Shown here: piece after piece, positions 34,806 through 44,439 of the stretch
Numbering within the stretch: the stretch's first letter is position 1
Layout of the letters: each line of letters opens with the position of its first letter
Source: Candidatus Sericytochromatia bacterium S15B-MN24 CBMW_12
Lineage (GTDB): Bacteria; Cyanobacteriota; Sericytochromatia; S15B-MN24; UBA4093
Direction: 5' to 3'
Length of the DNA: 64,000 nucleotides
Assembly: GCA_002083825.1 (NCBI GenBank)
Contig: DAZV01000029.1
Coordinates: 1-64,000, forward strand
Position numbers and translations under genes: made by a program
Notes under the pieces: model-generated
The model's input: the letters and a program-made list of their open reading frames with translations, nothing else
Told to the model about the DNA's origin: nothing
The model's database searches: none

Positions 34806-35945
34806 TTAGGGGAGCGTCAACTTCCTCTTGGCATGCGGGGAAGCGGTAAGCCCGCGATAGATATCCTGGTATTTTGAGATCATGTCTTCAAGACTGTACG
34901 CTTGGCGAACCCTCTCTCGAGCTTCTGCCCCCAGTGCCGCCAGTTGCTGAGAAGGGAGCGCAAGGAGATCCAGCATGCCATCGGCGAGAGCCTGTGGGTT
35001 TTGCACGGGAACGACCGTCCCGGTGTCTCCGATGAGAGTGGCCGCGATCCCGGTGTCGGTGGATACGCATGGGGTACCACAAGCCATCGCTTCCGCAGTC
35101 ACCAGCGAAAAAGACTCGTGCAGGGACGAGGAGACGTGCAGATCGATTCCATTCATCAGATCCGTTACGTCGGATTGGGCTCCGAGCAAGAAGGTGCTCT
35201 CGGCGAGCCCGGCCGCTTCGATCCACGCCATCAACTGCGAATTGCCGGTCTCGATTCCCGGTCCAGCCAGGGCAAACTTGATCCGTGGATTTACCGCATG
35301 AACCAGCCCCGCGGCTTCGATAAAGGTCTTGTGATCTTTCACGGGGTGCCAGCGGCAAACGTGGCCAACCACTTGCGCTCCGGCCCATAAAGACTCGCGA
35401 AGCCTACTGACGCGGTCATTTCTGAACCTGGAAGTCCTGATGCCATTATGGATGACGGAAATGACCGAGTCCTTGTATCCGAACGAGACATGGGTTCGTC
35501 GCGCCGCATCGGAGCAGGCGATGACATGGCTGGGAATCCAGCCTGACCCTAGCGAGCATAATCGGGCCACCACGATCGTCGCGCGCTTGTTCTGTCGTGG
35601 ATCGGCGTGGTGAATGCCCCAGATGACGGGGAAATTTCCCGCGATTCGTGCCGCCAGACCTCCCAGCAAGTCAGCGTGGTACATCCAGGTTTGAACGAGA
35701 TCCGGCGCTTCCCGCTTCATGAGCTTGATGAGTTTCCACAGGAGAGGAAGGCTTGGCCGGCCAGGCTTCATTCCCAGGGCCAGGACCCGTATACCGTGCG
35801 ACTGCATCTTCTCGCCGAATGAGCCTATATCCGAAAGAGATACGACGGTCACATCCGAGTCTTGATCCGAATTGAGCAGCATCTCGCACAGCAGTGATTC
35901 GGCCCCGCCCACGGACAGCCCTGTGATGACGTGCATGATCTTCAA
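34806..35945 (-). CDS. Glycosyltransferase family 4
   Basis: A 379-residue GT-B enzyme. It starts IMHVITGLSVGGAESLLCEM and has the C-terminal donor site with VGHVCRWHPVKDHKTFIEA, FALAGPG and SSLHESFSLVTAEAMACGTP, the E-x7-E motif of retaining GT4 enzymes. TTG start, 8 nt after AAGGAG. The DNA here is visibly poorer in GC than the neighbours, which suggests transfer. It is likely to act on a surface glycan. Confidence 0.9.
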   Translation of the reverse strand: MKIMHVITGLSVGGAESLLCEMLLNSDQDSDVTVVSLSDIGSFGEKMQSHGIRVLALGMKPGRPSLPLLWKLIKLMKREAPDLVQTWMYHADLLGGLAARIAGNFPVIWGIHHADPRQNKRATIVVARLCSLGSGWIPSHVIACSDAARRTHVSFGYKDSVISVIHNGIRTSRFRNDRVSRLRESLWAGAQVVGHVCRWHPVKDHKTFIEAAGLVHAVNPRIKFALAGPGIETGNSQLMAWIEAAGLAESTFLLGAQSDVTDLMNGIDLHVSSSLHESFSLVTAEAMACGTPCVSTDTGIAATLIGDTGTVVPVQNPQALADGMLDLLALPSQQLAALGAEARERVRQAYSLEDMISKYQDIYRGLTASPHAKRKLTLP

Positions 35946-36404
35946 TTAGAGACTCCTTGACTGCGCCTCATGGGTGCTTCAGTTAAACGAGCGTGTCGCA
36001 GGATGACCAGCGATGACCGGCGCTTCGCCCTGGCACCCAAGTTCTTGCAGCGCTCATGCCGGTGGAAAATACATCGTCGCTTACGATACCACTCACCTGC
36101 CGTGAAGGATAGCTCGTTCCGCTCAGCACCGGGCTTCCGCCTCGGCTGCGTCCCGGTCTTCAGCCGATTCGAGATCCCTCTAGGTTTCTGCCGAGGGCGC
36201 CTTTACAAGCGCATACCTCTTCTCGCGGCTCGCCACCTGGGCTGCGATCATGAGGTTCCAAGACCCTCATCCATGGGTGGGCTAGGCAATCAAGCCTTCA
36301 GGAAATTTAGTACATAATCTAGAAACACACGCGAAACAAAGGTGATGCCACCCTAATCTATTATTTTCAGTGCCGATACTTTTTAGCACGAAACGGAGCC
36401 CCCC
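35946..36404. other. Intergenic region, 459 nt, lower GC
   Basis: It separates the divergent glycosyltransferase and beta-helix genes. An open frame at 35970-36317 has no protein-like features and I do not call it. The AT-rich part 36300-36380 (TACATAAT, GATACT) probably holds the beta-helix promoter, but no clear -35/-10 pair can be chosen. Confidence 0.4.
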
Positions 36405-37793
36405 TTGCAGCACCTACCTCGCTGGGCCGCCATCTCGCTCGCTTCGAGCCTCCTCATGGCCTGCTCCCCCTCGCATCAAGGACCTCCCACCCTGGTGTCC
36501 CCGGTCGTCACTGTCGCCTCCCGCCTCCATACCGCCGCCGTCGCGGTGGAGGTCCAGGCGGATGATTTCGCGTCTATCCAGGCCGCGATCGACAGCGTGG
36601 CGGCGACCGGCGGAACGGTCTACCTGGAGCCCCACGAATACCCGCTAGCCAAGGCCATCGTGCTTCCGAGCAAGGTCTCGCTCGTCGGACAGTCCGCCCT
36701 GGATGCGAGCGGCAGCATGGTGTTACCCGTGCTGCGCCTCGCCGATGGGGCCAATTCCAACGTGATCCTCAACAAGCGGGTTTGGCCAAGCAACGTCCGC
36801 GATGCCGACATCCGGCTGGCCAACTTCCGGATCGACGGCAATCGCCATAACCAAACCGGCATTCGCCACGGCATTGAGTTCTACTACGTGGATCGACCCG
36901 TCATCGAAGGGGTGACGGTCGAGAATTGTTCCAGTACCGGCATGACCTTCTCCTATTGCGTCGACGGAACGGTCCGAGACTCGGTGGCGAGCAACAACGG
37001 CTTTACGAACCAGTGGGCCGCGACGGGCATCAACTTGAACCAGTACTGCACCGGCTTCCTGATCGAAAACAACGTCTGCAACGCCAACAACGGCTACCGC
37101 GCCGACATCGGCAGCACGCCCTACGATGGCAACGGCATCCGCATCGGCGACTACAGCGAGCGGAACACGATTCGGGGCAATACCTGCAACGGCAACGGTC
37201 GACGCGGCATCAAGGTACAAGGAGCGAACAACCTCGTTTCCGGCAATACCTTGCGGGACAACATGGGGCACTCGATCTTATTCACTGGTTACCAGGTCAG
37301 CGGCAACCTGGTGCAGAACAACCATGTCAGCGCCTACTACGATTCCGGGATACGAGTGGAAAGCCTCAATACCCGGAACAACACGATCGAAGGCAACACC
37401 ATAACAGGTTGCCTCTACGGAATTGAACTCTCGACCGATTCCACTGCCAACCGCCTCTTGAACAACACCGTCACGGCTTCCCGGGGAAACGGCATCTACC
37501 TGCGAGGCACCAGCGACAACACGGTTCAAGGCAACACGGTGACCAATAGCGGACTCACCTTCCGGAGCAATGCAATTCAGATCATCGTGGAGGGTGGGCG
37601 TCCTTCCGTGCGCAACGTCATCGACGGGAACGTTTGCACGGATACCCGCGCGGTCAAGCTGCAAGCCTACGGGATCAAGATCGAACCCGGGGTCGACTAC
37701 ACGACCGTGACCAACAACGACCTGCGAGGCAACCTCTGGACGGGGATATTCCTCAGCGGCACCCATAACACGGTATTCAACAACTTGTTCTAG
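36405..37793 (+). CDS. Secreted right-handed beta-helix lipoprotein
   Basis: A 462-residue protein with a lipoprotein signal (lipobox LLMAC, C20). After a short variable region, FASIQAAIDSVAATGGTVYL is the classic entry to a pectate-lyase-like fold, followed by many parallel beta-helix coils rich in NNTI-EGN, NTVTASRGNGIYLRG and NTVFNN. Such proteins bind or cleave polysaccharides (NosD, mannuronan epimerase, pectate lyase types). No catalytic set can be assigned. TTG start with GGAG 8 nt before. Confidence 0.85.
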   Translation: MQHLPRWAAISLASSLLMACSPSHQGPPTLVSPVVTVASRLHTAAVAVEVQADDFASIQAAIDSVAATGGTVYLEPHEYPLAKAIVLPSKVSLVGQSALDASGSMVLPVLRLADGANSNVILNKRVWPSNVRDADIRLANFRIDGNRHNQTGIRHGIEFYYVDRPVIEGVTVENCSSTGMTFSYCVDGTVRDSVASNNGFTNQWAATGINLNQYCTGFLIENNVCNANNGYRADIGSTPYDGNGIRIGDYSERNTIRGNTCNGNGRRGIKVQGANNLVSGNTLRDNMGHSILFTGYQVSGNLVQNNHVSAYYDSGIRVESLNTRNNTIEGNTITGCLYGIELSTDSTANRLLNNTVTASRGNGIYLRGTSDNTVQGNTVTNSGLTFRSNAIQIIVEGGRPSVRNVIDGNVCTDTRAVKLQAYGIKIEPGVDYTTVTNNDLRGNLWTGIFLSGTHNTVFNNLF

Positions 37794-37917
37794 CAGCCAA
37801 CACCGCGCTCCGTCTCTCGCCCCTTCCGAGGCCAGCCGCAGAGGAGCCGGCCCTTTTTCCGGACGGAACCTCCCGATCGGGCTTTCGGCGCTCCCGCGCT
37901 CGCCACCCCCTGTCGCG

Positions 37918-37926
37918 TGCTAAAAT
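37918..37926 (+). promoter_or_regulatory. Extended -10 promoter of cysS operon
   Basis: TG-C-TAAAAT lies 47 nt before the cysS ATG. It matches the TGnTA(G/A)AAT form seen upstream of other genes in the window. Confidence 0.55.
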
Positions 37927-37973
37927 ACAGGTTCAAAGCCCCGTGGCCCACGACGAACGGAGAGAATGACAGC

Positions 37974-39482
37974 ATGCTGCAGGTGACGAACGACCGCACC
38001 CATCGCCTGGAGGCCTTCGAGCCCCAGAACGCCCCGAGCGTGACCATGTATGTCTGCGGCCCCACCGTCTACGACTACTCCCACCTCGGCCATGCCAAGT
38101 GCTACGTCTCCTGGGACGTCGTCCGGCGCCACCTCAAGTTCAAGGGCTACCACCTGACGGAAGCCATGAACTTCACCGACATCGACGACAAGATCATCAA
38201 CCGGGCCCGCGAATCCGGCGAGGACTGGACAGCCGTCGCCGAGCGCTTCATCCACGAGTTCCTGGTCGACATGGACGCCCTCGGCAACGAGCGGGTCGAA
38301 CTCTACCCCCGCGCCACCGAGCACATCCCCGAGATGATCTCCCACATCGAAGGGCTGATCGCCAAGGGCTTCGCCTACCCCGCCGCGGGCGACGTCTACT
38401 ACGCCGTCGAGCACTTCGAGAATTACGGCTGCCTCTCGGGCCGAAACATCGACCAGATGCAAGCCGGAGCCCGGGTCGAAATCGACTCGAAGAAGCGCCA
38501 CCCCATGGACTTCGCCCTCTGGAAGGCGTCCAAGCCCGGGGAGCCCTCCTGGGACTCCCCCTGGGGACCCGGCCGCCCCGGCTGGCATATCGAATGCTCC
38601 GCCATGGTCCGCAAGCACCTGGGCGACACCATCGACATCCACACCGGCGGCACCGACCTGCTCTTCCCTCACCACGAGAACGAGATCGCCCAGTCCGAAG
38701 CCCTCACCGAAAAGACCTTCGCCCGCTTCTGGCTTCACAACGGCTTCGTGGCGGTCGGCGGCGAGAAGATGAGCAAGTCGCTCGGTAACTTCACCACCAT
38801 CCGGGAGCTGCTGAAGCGCTACGAGCCCCAGACCATCCGCTACTTCCTGCTCTCGATGCACTACCGCCAGGAGACGGACTTCGCCGACGAATCCATCCAG
38901 GGCGCCGGCACCGGCCTGAATCGCCTGCGCAAGGGGCTCGCCCGCTACGCCGACAAGCTCGCCGAGCCGGGAGCGGCCATCCTGGAACTGGCGGATCATG
39001 CCACGGAACGCTTCACGGCGGCGATGGACGACGACTTCAACACCCCCCGGGCGATCGCCACCTTCTTCGGGACCCTGAAAGCCCTCGGCGAACTGGTCGA
39101 AGCGAATCCCGACGCCGACGCTCAGGCCGGCCACGTCGTCGCCAAGCTCTTCGCCCTGGCAACGGTGCTCGGACTCGATCTGGCCCATGTCCCCGAGGCC
39201 CGCCGCGACCTCTCGAACATCGTTCTGGAGCTCGCAGCCCTCTACGACGAGTTGACCCCCGGTCAGCCGCAAAGCGGCGAGGCGAGACCGACGGATCCCG
39301 ACGAGCTCCTGAACCAGCTCATCACCATGCGCCAGGAAGCCAAGAAGGCCAAGGACTTCAGCCGCTCGGACCGGATCCGCGATCGCCTCAAGGACGCAGG
39401 CATCCAGCTGATGGACCGGCCCGGTGGAACGACCGAATGGGCCACGAGCGACGCAGGCCTCCGTCCGGCGGCGAGGGCTTGA
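37974..39482 (+). CDS. cysS: Cysteinyl-tRNA synthetase
   Basis: A class I synthetase charging tRNA-Cys. The 502 residues hold C28 in MYVCGPTVYD, the HIGH-like HLGH (37-40), WHIECSAM and HHENE that complete the zinc site, and KMSKS (265-269). The C-terminal anticodon part is full length. I use the ATG at 37974 (GGAGAG upstream), although the frame is open to 37917. It overlaps the next gene by 4 nt. Confidence 0.97.
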   Translation: MLQVTNDRTHRLEAFEPQNAPSVTMYVCGPTVYDYSHLGHAKCYVSWDVVRRHLKFKGYHLTEAMNFTDIDDKIINRARESGEDWTAVAERFIHEFLVDMDALGNERVELYPRATEHIPEMISHIEGLIAKGFAYPAAGDVYYAVEHFENYGCLSGRNIDQMQAGARVEIDSKKRHPMDFALWKASKPGEPSWDSPWGPGRPGWHIECSAMVRKHLGDTIDIHTGGTDLLFPHHENEIAQSEALTEKTFARFWLHNGFVAVGGEKMSKSLGNFTTIRELLKRYEPQTIRYFLLSMHYRQETDFADESIQGAGTGLNRLRKGLARYADKLAEPGAAILELADHATERFTAAMDDDFNTPRAIATFFGTLKALGELVEANPDADAQAGHVVAKLFALATVLGLDLAHVPEARRDLSNIVLELAALYDELTPGQPQSGEARPTDPDELLNQLITMRQEAKKAKDFSRSDRIRDRLKDAGIQLMDRPGGTTEWATSDAGLRPAARA

Positions 39483-39904
39483 CTCTGCTTTCCCCAAGAC
39501 ACCTCGCCTACCTGGGAGACGCCGTCTACGAACTTCACGTTCGCAAGCGGCTCCTGACCGAGGCCGTCACCGTCGAACAACTTCACCGCGAGAAGGTCTC
39601 CAAGGTGAAAGCCTCGGCACAGGCTGCCGCCCTGCGGCAACTCATGCCGGGCCTCACCGAGCACGAAGCCGACCTCGTGCGACGGGCGCGAAACCTCAAA
39701 ACGGCCGTCCCCCGGAACGCCTCCGTGGCGGACTACCGCCACTCGACGGCCTTCGAAGCCCTCATCGGCCACCTCTACCTCCAAGAAGACTTCGTCCGAC
39801 TGGCGGAGCTCCTGGCGGAAGTCGACGCCTTCATGGACCGAACCCAAGATTCGTCCCCCCTCACACCCCTCCCTCGCGGCGGTGAACTCAAGGAGAACCT
39901 CTAA
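39479..39904 (+). CDS. mrnC: Mini-ribonuclease III
   Basis: Mini-III lacks the RNA-binding domain of RNase III and in Bacillus matures 23S rRNA ends. The product shows LAYLGDAVYELHVRKRLL and STAFEALIGHLYLQEDFVRL, with the acidic active-site residues. I prefer the TTG at 39479, which overlaps the cysS stop as TTGA and gives 141 residues; an ATG at 39437 would add 14. Found in Gram-positive bacteria, Cyanobacteria and plastids. rlmB abuts it. Confidence 0.92.
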   Translation: MTLLSPRHLAYLGDAVYELHVRKRLLTEAVTVEQLHREKVSKVKASAQAAALRQLMPGLTEHEADLVRRARNLKTAVPRNASVADYRHSTAFEALIGHLYLQEDFVRLAELLAEVDAFMDRTQDSSPLTPLPRGGELKENL

Positions 39905-40873
39905 ATGCCGGATCGCCCCACCCACCGCCCCAAGGGCCCCCGTGGCCCCAACGCCCACGGCAAGCTGGGTCCTCACGGCGCGAAGGCCTTTCAGGGGCCC
40001 AAAGGACCGCAAAAGGAGCGCTCACCGCAGATGGAAAACTCGGCCCCGCAGGCCGGCCCCGCCGAGGAGGGCGACAGCGCCGACGAGCCCTCGGAAGGCC
40101 GCGATCTGATCTGGGGCCGCCACGCGGTGCTGGCGATGCTCGAGGACGATCGTCCCGTCAACAAGGTCTGGATCCTGCGCTCCCTCGAACGCGACAGCCT
40201 CTGCGCCCAGATCCGCAAGCTCGCGAAGCCCAAGGGAGCCATCGTGCAGCTCGTGGAGCGCGGCAAGCTCGATCAGCTCACCAACGGCCAGGTCCACCAA
40301 GGAGTGGTCGCCTCGGTCGCAAGCGCCACTTACGCCGACTTCGACGAGCTGGTGGCCATGGCCATGGCCGCCCCGAAGCCCCTGGTGGTCGTGCTCGACG
40401 GCATCGAAGACCCCCATAACCTAGGCGCCCTCATCCGCACGGCCAACGGAGCGGGCGCGCAGGGCGTGATCATCCCGCAACGCCGGGCCGTCGGCCTCAC
40501 CGGCACGGTCGAAAAAAGCTCCGCGGGCGCCGTGGCCTGGACGCCGGTTGCCCGGGTGACCAACCTGGTCCGCGCCATCGAGGACCTCAAAAAGGCCGGC
40601 TTCTGGGTCGTCGGCGCCGAGGCCGAAGGACCGCACCTTCCCTACGAGGTCGACATGACCGGCCCCATCGCCTTGGTGGTGGGAAGCGAGGGAGCGGGAA
40701 TGGGCCGCCTGGTCTCGGAGAAATGCGACTTCATCGTACGCCTGCCCTTGCTAGGACAGGTCCCCTCGCTCAACGCCTCGGTGGCCGGCGGAGTCTTGCT
40801 CTACGAGATCGTGCGCCAGCGGGTCACCCAGGATCCCACCATGGTTCCGCCGCCGGTGCCCAAGCAGGATTGA
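39905..40873 (+). CDS. rlmB: RlmB-type 23S rRNA 2'-O-ribose methyltransferase (SpoU/TrmH family)
   Basis: A SPOUT-fold enzyme expected to methylate G2251 of 23S rRNA. The conserved motifs are DGIEDPHNLGALIRTANGAG, VVGSEGAGMGRLV and LLGQVPSLNASVAGGVLLYE. An N-terminal stretch of about 65 residues is rich in Pro, Gly, His and Lys (GPKGPQ, GPHGAK), absent from most RlmB. Its ATG directly follows the mrnC stop. The trio cysS-mrnC-rlmB is conserved in Gram-positive genomes. Confidence 0.92.
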   Translation: MPDRPTHRPKGPRGPNAHGKLGPHGAKAFQGPKGPQKERSPQMENSAPQAGPAEEGDSADEPSEGRDLIWGRHAVLAMLEDDRPVNKVWILRSLERDSLCAQIRKLAKPKGAIVQLVERGKLDQLTNGQVHQGVVASVASATYADFDELVAMAMAAPKPLVVVLDGIEDPHNLGALIRTANGAGAQGVIIPQRRAVGLTGTVEKSSAGAVAWTPVARVTNLVRAIEDLKKAGFWVVGAEAEGPHLPYEVDMTGPIALVVGSEGAGMGRLVSEKCDFIVRLPLLGQVPSLNASVAGGVLLYEIVRQRVTQDPTMVPPPVPKQD

Positions 40874-40933
40874 CGACACGCACGAACCCCGCGCGGGAGC
40901 GCTCCCCCTACCCCTCCAAAAGGGTGCGCATCC

Positions 40934-40963
40934 TTGACAGGCAGGCGATCATAGTCCTATCAT
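40934..40963 (+). promoter_or_regulatory. Sigma-70 type promoter of the propeller lipoprotein gene
   Basis: TTGACA (40934-40939) and TATCAT (40958-40963) are 18 nt apart. The upstream ATG at 40962 lies inside the -10, which supports the start at 40998. Confidence 0.75.
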
Positions 40964-40997
40964 GCGCATGATGACCATCATCAGCCGGGGGGTAATC

Positions 40998-42980
40998 ATG
41001 CAGTACCATCGTCTCCTTCTCGTCTTGGGAGCCATGAGCCTGTCACTCGGCTCACTATCCGGATGCGTCCCGCCGAGCTCCGGAAACCCTCCCCCGAGCA
41101 CGCATCGGGCGGAGATGCTGGGCGCCGAGAGCCTCAGCGCCCAGGATCAGGAACTCCTGGCGAGCATCCGCATGATGATCGCCGTCAAGCCCGATGCCGC
41201 CAGCGTTCCTCCCGCCACGCTCGCGCCCGTGCGCGCCGGGTATGCGGCGCAGTCCCTGGCGGCCCTCGAAGCCCAGGTGATCAACGGCTTCTACGTCGGG
41301 CCGTTTCCCTCCGCGGGCAGCCTCCCTGCCGGCTACTCACAGCGCCCGGCCGGCGGCTGGCTTGCCGCCAACCCCACGGTCACGACCTCGGGCGATACCA
41401 TCACCACCGAGACCTATTACACCCCCGACGGCGATAGCGTGAGTCCTGCCGCCTACAACAAGATCACCCTCATGGGGGAAGTTCCCCAGTTCGAGCTCTA
41501 CGCGACGCCGGACCATCCGGTCTCGGATCTTCCCGCCTATTTCAAAGACAAGCTAACCCTGCCCGCGTCTTACGTCGTGCGCCTCGCCGAAGAGACCTAC
41601 CGGACCTACGCCAGCGGCCCCATCTCGGGGACGGCCGTGGGCTACCGCTGGAGCGTCAAGGACGACAAGAATCAGCTCGTCGCCTGGGTGCGCGCCCTGC
41701 AGGTCAAAACCGCAGCCGGCAAGACGCTCGATCGCTACGAGATCCACACCGGCTACCAAGGCGGCAAACCCGGCAAGTACCTCTACGCCACCTTCGACGA
41801 GACCGCCCAGTCCGGGCAGGATTTCGACCAGACCCAGAACCCCGACGGCAGCTTCACCGCCACGGGGACATGGAAGGGCGACGGAAAGACCCTCACCTTC
41901 ACCGAGTTGGTCCGCCCCGACAAAACCGTCCAACGCATCTTCGCCTGCGGCTCCCTCGTCATCACCGAGGAATACACCGCCAACCACTCCGGCACCGGCA
42001 GCGTCACCCTCGATGACACCCCGCGGGCCACCATGACCTGGGCCACCGACCGGCAGGGTGGCATCACCCTCGGCAGCGGATCGGTAAAGTATGAGCCCAG
42101 CCGGTGGTTCACACCCGTGCGTCCGGCATCGGGCACCAAGCTCGGAACCTTCGGCGTCGGCGACGAACCCGTCGACATCATGGTCGACAATGACGGCAAC
42201 CTCTGGGTGGCCAACAACGACAGCAACAACCTCACCAAGCTCTCGCCCTTTGGGCAGCGGCTCGGGACGATCGGCACGGGCTCCCAGCCCCGGGGCTTGA
42301 CCAAGGATCTGTCCGGAAACATCTGGGTGACGAACTTCGGGGCCGATTACGTCTCCAAGTACGCTCCGACGGGCACGCAGATCGGCAACTACTCCGTGGG
42401 CGACGGCCCTCATGCGATCGATTGCGCTCCGACGGGCCACATCTGGGTTACCCTGAGCCGCAACAAGAAGAGCTCGTCGGCGGTCAAGCTCACCGAAGCC
42501 GGCTCCAAGATCGGCGACTATCAGGTAGGCAAGGAACCAACGGGCCTTGCGGTCGACTCGCAGGGAAACGTCTGGACCGCAAACTACTCGAGCAATGACG
42601 TGACCAAGCTCTCGCCGTCCGGCAGCCAGCTTGCCAGAATTCCGACCGGTGGCAGCCCTATTCACGTCGCGATCGCCCCCGACGGAAACGCCTGGGTCTC
42701 GACCTTCAAGTCCGGCAAGATCCACAAGATCGCGCCCTCCGGCGGCAAGCCCGACACCCATCATGTCGGTGACCGCCCCCGGGGGGCCGCCTTCGACGCC
42801 CAGGGGAACCTCTGGGTGGCGCTGAGCGAAGCCGATCAGGTCAAGAAACTCTCGCCAACCGGAACGCTCCTCGGGACCTTCGGCGTCGGCAACGATCCCC
42901 GGGCGATCGCCTTCGACAAGCAAGGCAACGCCTGGGTCGTGAATGCCGGCAGCGACAACGTGACCAAGCTCGCGCCCTGA
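40998..42980 (+). CDS. Lipoprotein with new N-terminal domain and Vgb/NHL-like beta-propeller
   Basis: A 660-residue outer-surface or periplasmic lipoprotein: lipobox LSGC, C23. Residues about 25-370 form a domain shared with the protein at 48306 (YVGPFPSAGSLPAGYSQRP, GGWLAANPTVT, ETYYTPDGDSVSPAAYN, GYRWSVKDDKNQLVAWVRA). Residues about 380-660 form six to seven propeller repeats of about 42 residues, each with a D-x-x-G-N-(L/V/I)-W-V pattern and a KLSP-G end, as in virginiamycin-B-lyase-like proteins. Function unknown; binding rather than lyase activity seems more likely. Confidence 0.82.
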   Translation: MQYHRLLLVLGAMSLSLGSLSGCVPPSSGNPPPSTHRAEMLGAESLSAQDQELLASIRMMIAVKPDAASVPPATLAPVRAGYAAQSLAALEAQVINGFYVGPFPSAGSLPAGYSQRPAGGWLAANPTVTTSGDTITTETYYTPDGDSVSPAAYNKITLMGEVPQFELYATPDHPVSDLPAYFKDKLTLPASYVVRLAEETYRTYASGPISGTAVGYRWSVKDDKNQLVAWVRALQVKTAAGKTLDRYEIHTGYQGGKPGKYLYATFDETAQSGQDFDQTQNPDGSFTATGTWKGDGKTLTFTELVRPDKTVQRIFACGSLVITEEYTANHSGTGSVTLDDTPRATMTWATDRQGGITLGSGSVKYEPSRWFTPVRPASGTKLGTFGVGDEPVDIMVDNDGNLWVANNDSNNLTKLSPFGQRLGTIGTGSQPRGLTKDLSGNIWVTNFGADYVSKYAPTGTQIGNYSVGDGPHAIDCAPTGHIWVTLSRNKKSSSAVKLTEAGSKIGDYQVGKEPTGLAVDSQGNVWTANYSSNDVTKLSPSGSQLARIPTGGSPIHVAIAPDGNAWVSTFKSGKIHKIAPSGGKPDTHHVGDRPRGAAFDAQGNLWVALSEADQVKKLSPTGTLLGTFGVGNDPRAIAFDKQGNAWVVNAGSDNVTKLAP

Positions 42981-43008
42981 CCTGAACCAATCCACCAGCT
43001 CCTAAGCT

Positions 43009-43044
43009 GAGCGCTCCCTCCACCCCGAGGTGGAGGGAGCGCTC
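43009..43044. terminator. Bidirectional terminator
   Basis: A perfect 16-bp stem (43009-43024 with 43029-43044) with a CCGA loop lies between the convergent lipoprotein and sugar dehydrogenase genes. A weak T-containing run (TCGTCTT) follows on the plus strand. Confidence 0.8.
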
Positions 43045-43075
43045 TCGTCTTATGCTCGGCCGCGCGACGGGTCGT

Positions 43076-44383
43076 CTAAGCGGAAACCACGTTAGGCAGC
43101 GCCTTGCGGTAGGCTCCGCGCGTGTCGACGATCAGCTTCGCGTGCTCCTGGATGAGGTCGTAGTCAAAGACATCATGGTTCGTGGCCACGATCACGCAGT
43201 CGTACATGGCCAGTTGCTCGGGGGTGAGTTCGACGCTCGACAGGTCGAAGCGATGCTCGCGGAGCTTCGGAAAAACCGGCACGTGGGGATCGCAGTACTC
43301 GACCACGGCGCCCTTCTTGCGCAGCTTTTCCATCAGGATGACGCTGGGAGACTCCCGCATGTCGTCGACGTTCTTCTTGTAGGCAATCCCCAGGACCAAT
43401 ACCTTGGACCCCTTGATGGATCGCTCGCGCTCGTTCAAGGCGGCGTCCACCTTTCCGATCACCCAGTCCGGCATGGCCGTGTTGATCTCTCCGGCCAGTT
43501 CGATGAAGCGGGTGTGAAGATCGTACTCTCGTGCCTTCCAGGTGAGGTAGAAAGGGTCGATCGGGATGCAGTGTCCTCCCAGGCCGGGACCCGGATAGTA
43601 CGGGGTGAAGCCGAAGGGCTTGGTCGCGGCCGCGTCGATCACCTCGCGGATGTCGATGCCCATGGCGTCGGCGACGATCTTCATCTCGTTGACCAGCCCG
43701 ATGTTGACGGCTCGGTGGATGTTCTCGAGGAGCTTGGTCATCTCGGCGGCGCGCGTGCTGGAGACGGGCACGACCCGATCGACCACCTGCTCGTAGAGGG
43801 CCACGCCGACCTCAAGGCAATCGGGGGTCACTCCCCCGCAGACCTTGGGAATGGTCTGGGTGACGTAGTTGGGATTGGCGGGATCCTCGCGTTCGGGGGA
43901 AAAGACCAAGAAGGCGTCCTTGCCGACCGTGAGTCCGGCACCCTCGATCCGGGGCAGCAGTTCCTCGTCGGTGGTGCCGGGATAGGTCGTGCTCTCCAGG
44001 CTGATCAGATGGCCGGGGCGCAGGTAGGGCAGCAAGGCCTCGATAGTGCCCAGCACGTAGCTGAGGTCGGGCTCACGGTGCTTGGTGAGCGGAGTGGGGA
44101 CGCAGATGATCAGGACATCGGCCTCTCGGGCCATTTGGAAGTCCGTCGTGCCTTGGAAGCGGTTGTTTTTGACGGCATCGGCGATCGCCTGGGAGGGGAT
44201 GTGCTTGATGTAGCTCTTGCCCGCCATCAGGCTGTCGACCTTGGCGCCGTCGACGTCGAAGCCGATGACCGAGAATCCCACCTCGATAAAGCGCAGGGCG
44301 AGCGGAAGCCCCACGTAGCCGAGTCCGACGATGCCGATCTTGGCGGTCCGATCGTTGAAGATACTGAGTAGCTTGGCTTTCAT
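43076..44383 (-). CDS. Nucleotide-sugar 6-dehydrogenase (WbpA/UDP-GlcNAc type)
   Basis: A 435-residue UDP-sugar dehydrogenase that makes uronic acid sugars by two NAD-linked oxidations. It has the NAD motif [39 protein letters not shown], and the catalytic Cys (C272) in [16 protein letters not shown]. The pattern fits the WbpA group (UDP-N-acetylglucosamine or similar) better than UDP-glucose dehydrogenase. It shares a direction with the glycosyltransferase upstream and probably feeds surface polysaccharide synthesis. Confidence 0.9.
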   Translation of the reverse strand: MKAKLLSIFNDRTAKIGIVGLGYVGLPLALRFIEVGFSVIGFDVDGAKVDSLMAGKSYIKHIPSQAIADAVKNNRFQGTTDFQMAREADVLIICVPTPLTKHREPDLSYVLGTIEALLPYLRPGHLISLESTTYPGTTDEELLPRIEGAGLTVGKDAFLVFSPEREDPANPNYVTQTIPKVCGGVTPDCLEVGVALYEQVVDRVVPVSSTRAAEMTKLLENIHRAVNIGLVNEMKIVADAMGIDIREVIDAAATKPFGFTPYYPGPGLGGHCIPIDPFYLTWKAREYDLHTRFIELAGEINTAMPDWVIGKVDAALNERERSIKGSKVLVLGIAYKKNVDDMRESPSVILMEKLRKKGAVVEYCDPHVPVFPKLREHRFDLSSVELTPEQLAMYDCVIVATNHDVFDYDLIQEHAKLIVDTRGAYRKALPNVVSA

Positions 44384-44439
44384 CCTTGAGTCACCTCGAA
44401 ATAAAGTTCCAGCGCGGACCGGGGGCTTGATGCAGGATC

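Noticed and set aside
35970-36317. Plus-strand frame of 115 residues in the low-GC gap
   Set aside because: No SD, Arg/Ser/Phe-rich with no domain or hydrophobic pattern; probably chance.
37800-37917. Terminator between the beta-helix gene and cysS
   Set aside because: GGCC pairs and a TTTTT run are present, but no stem of useful length can be drawn.
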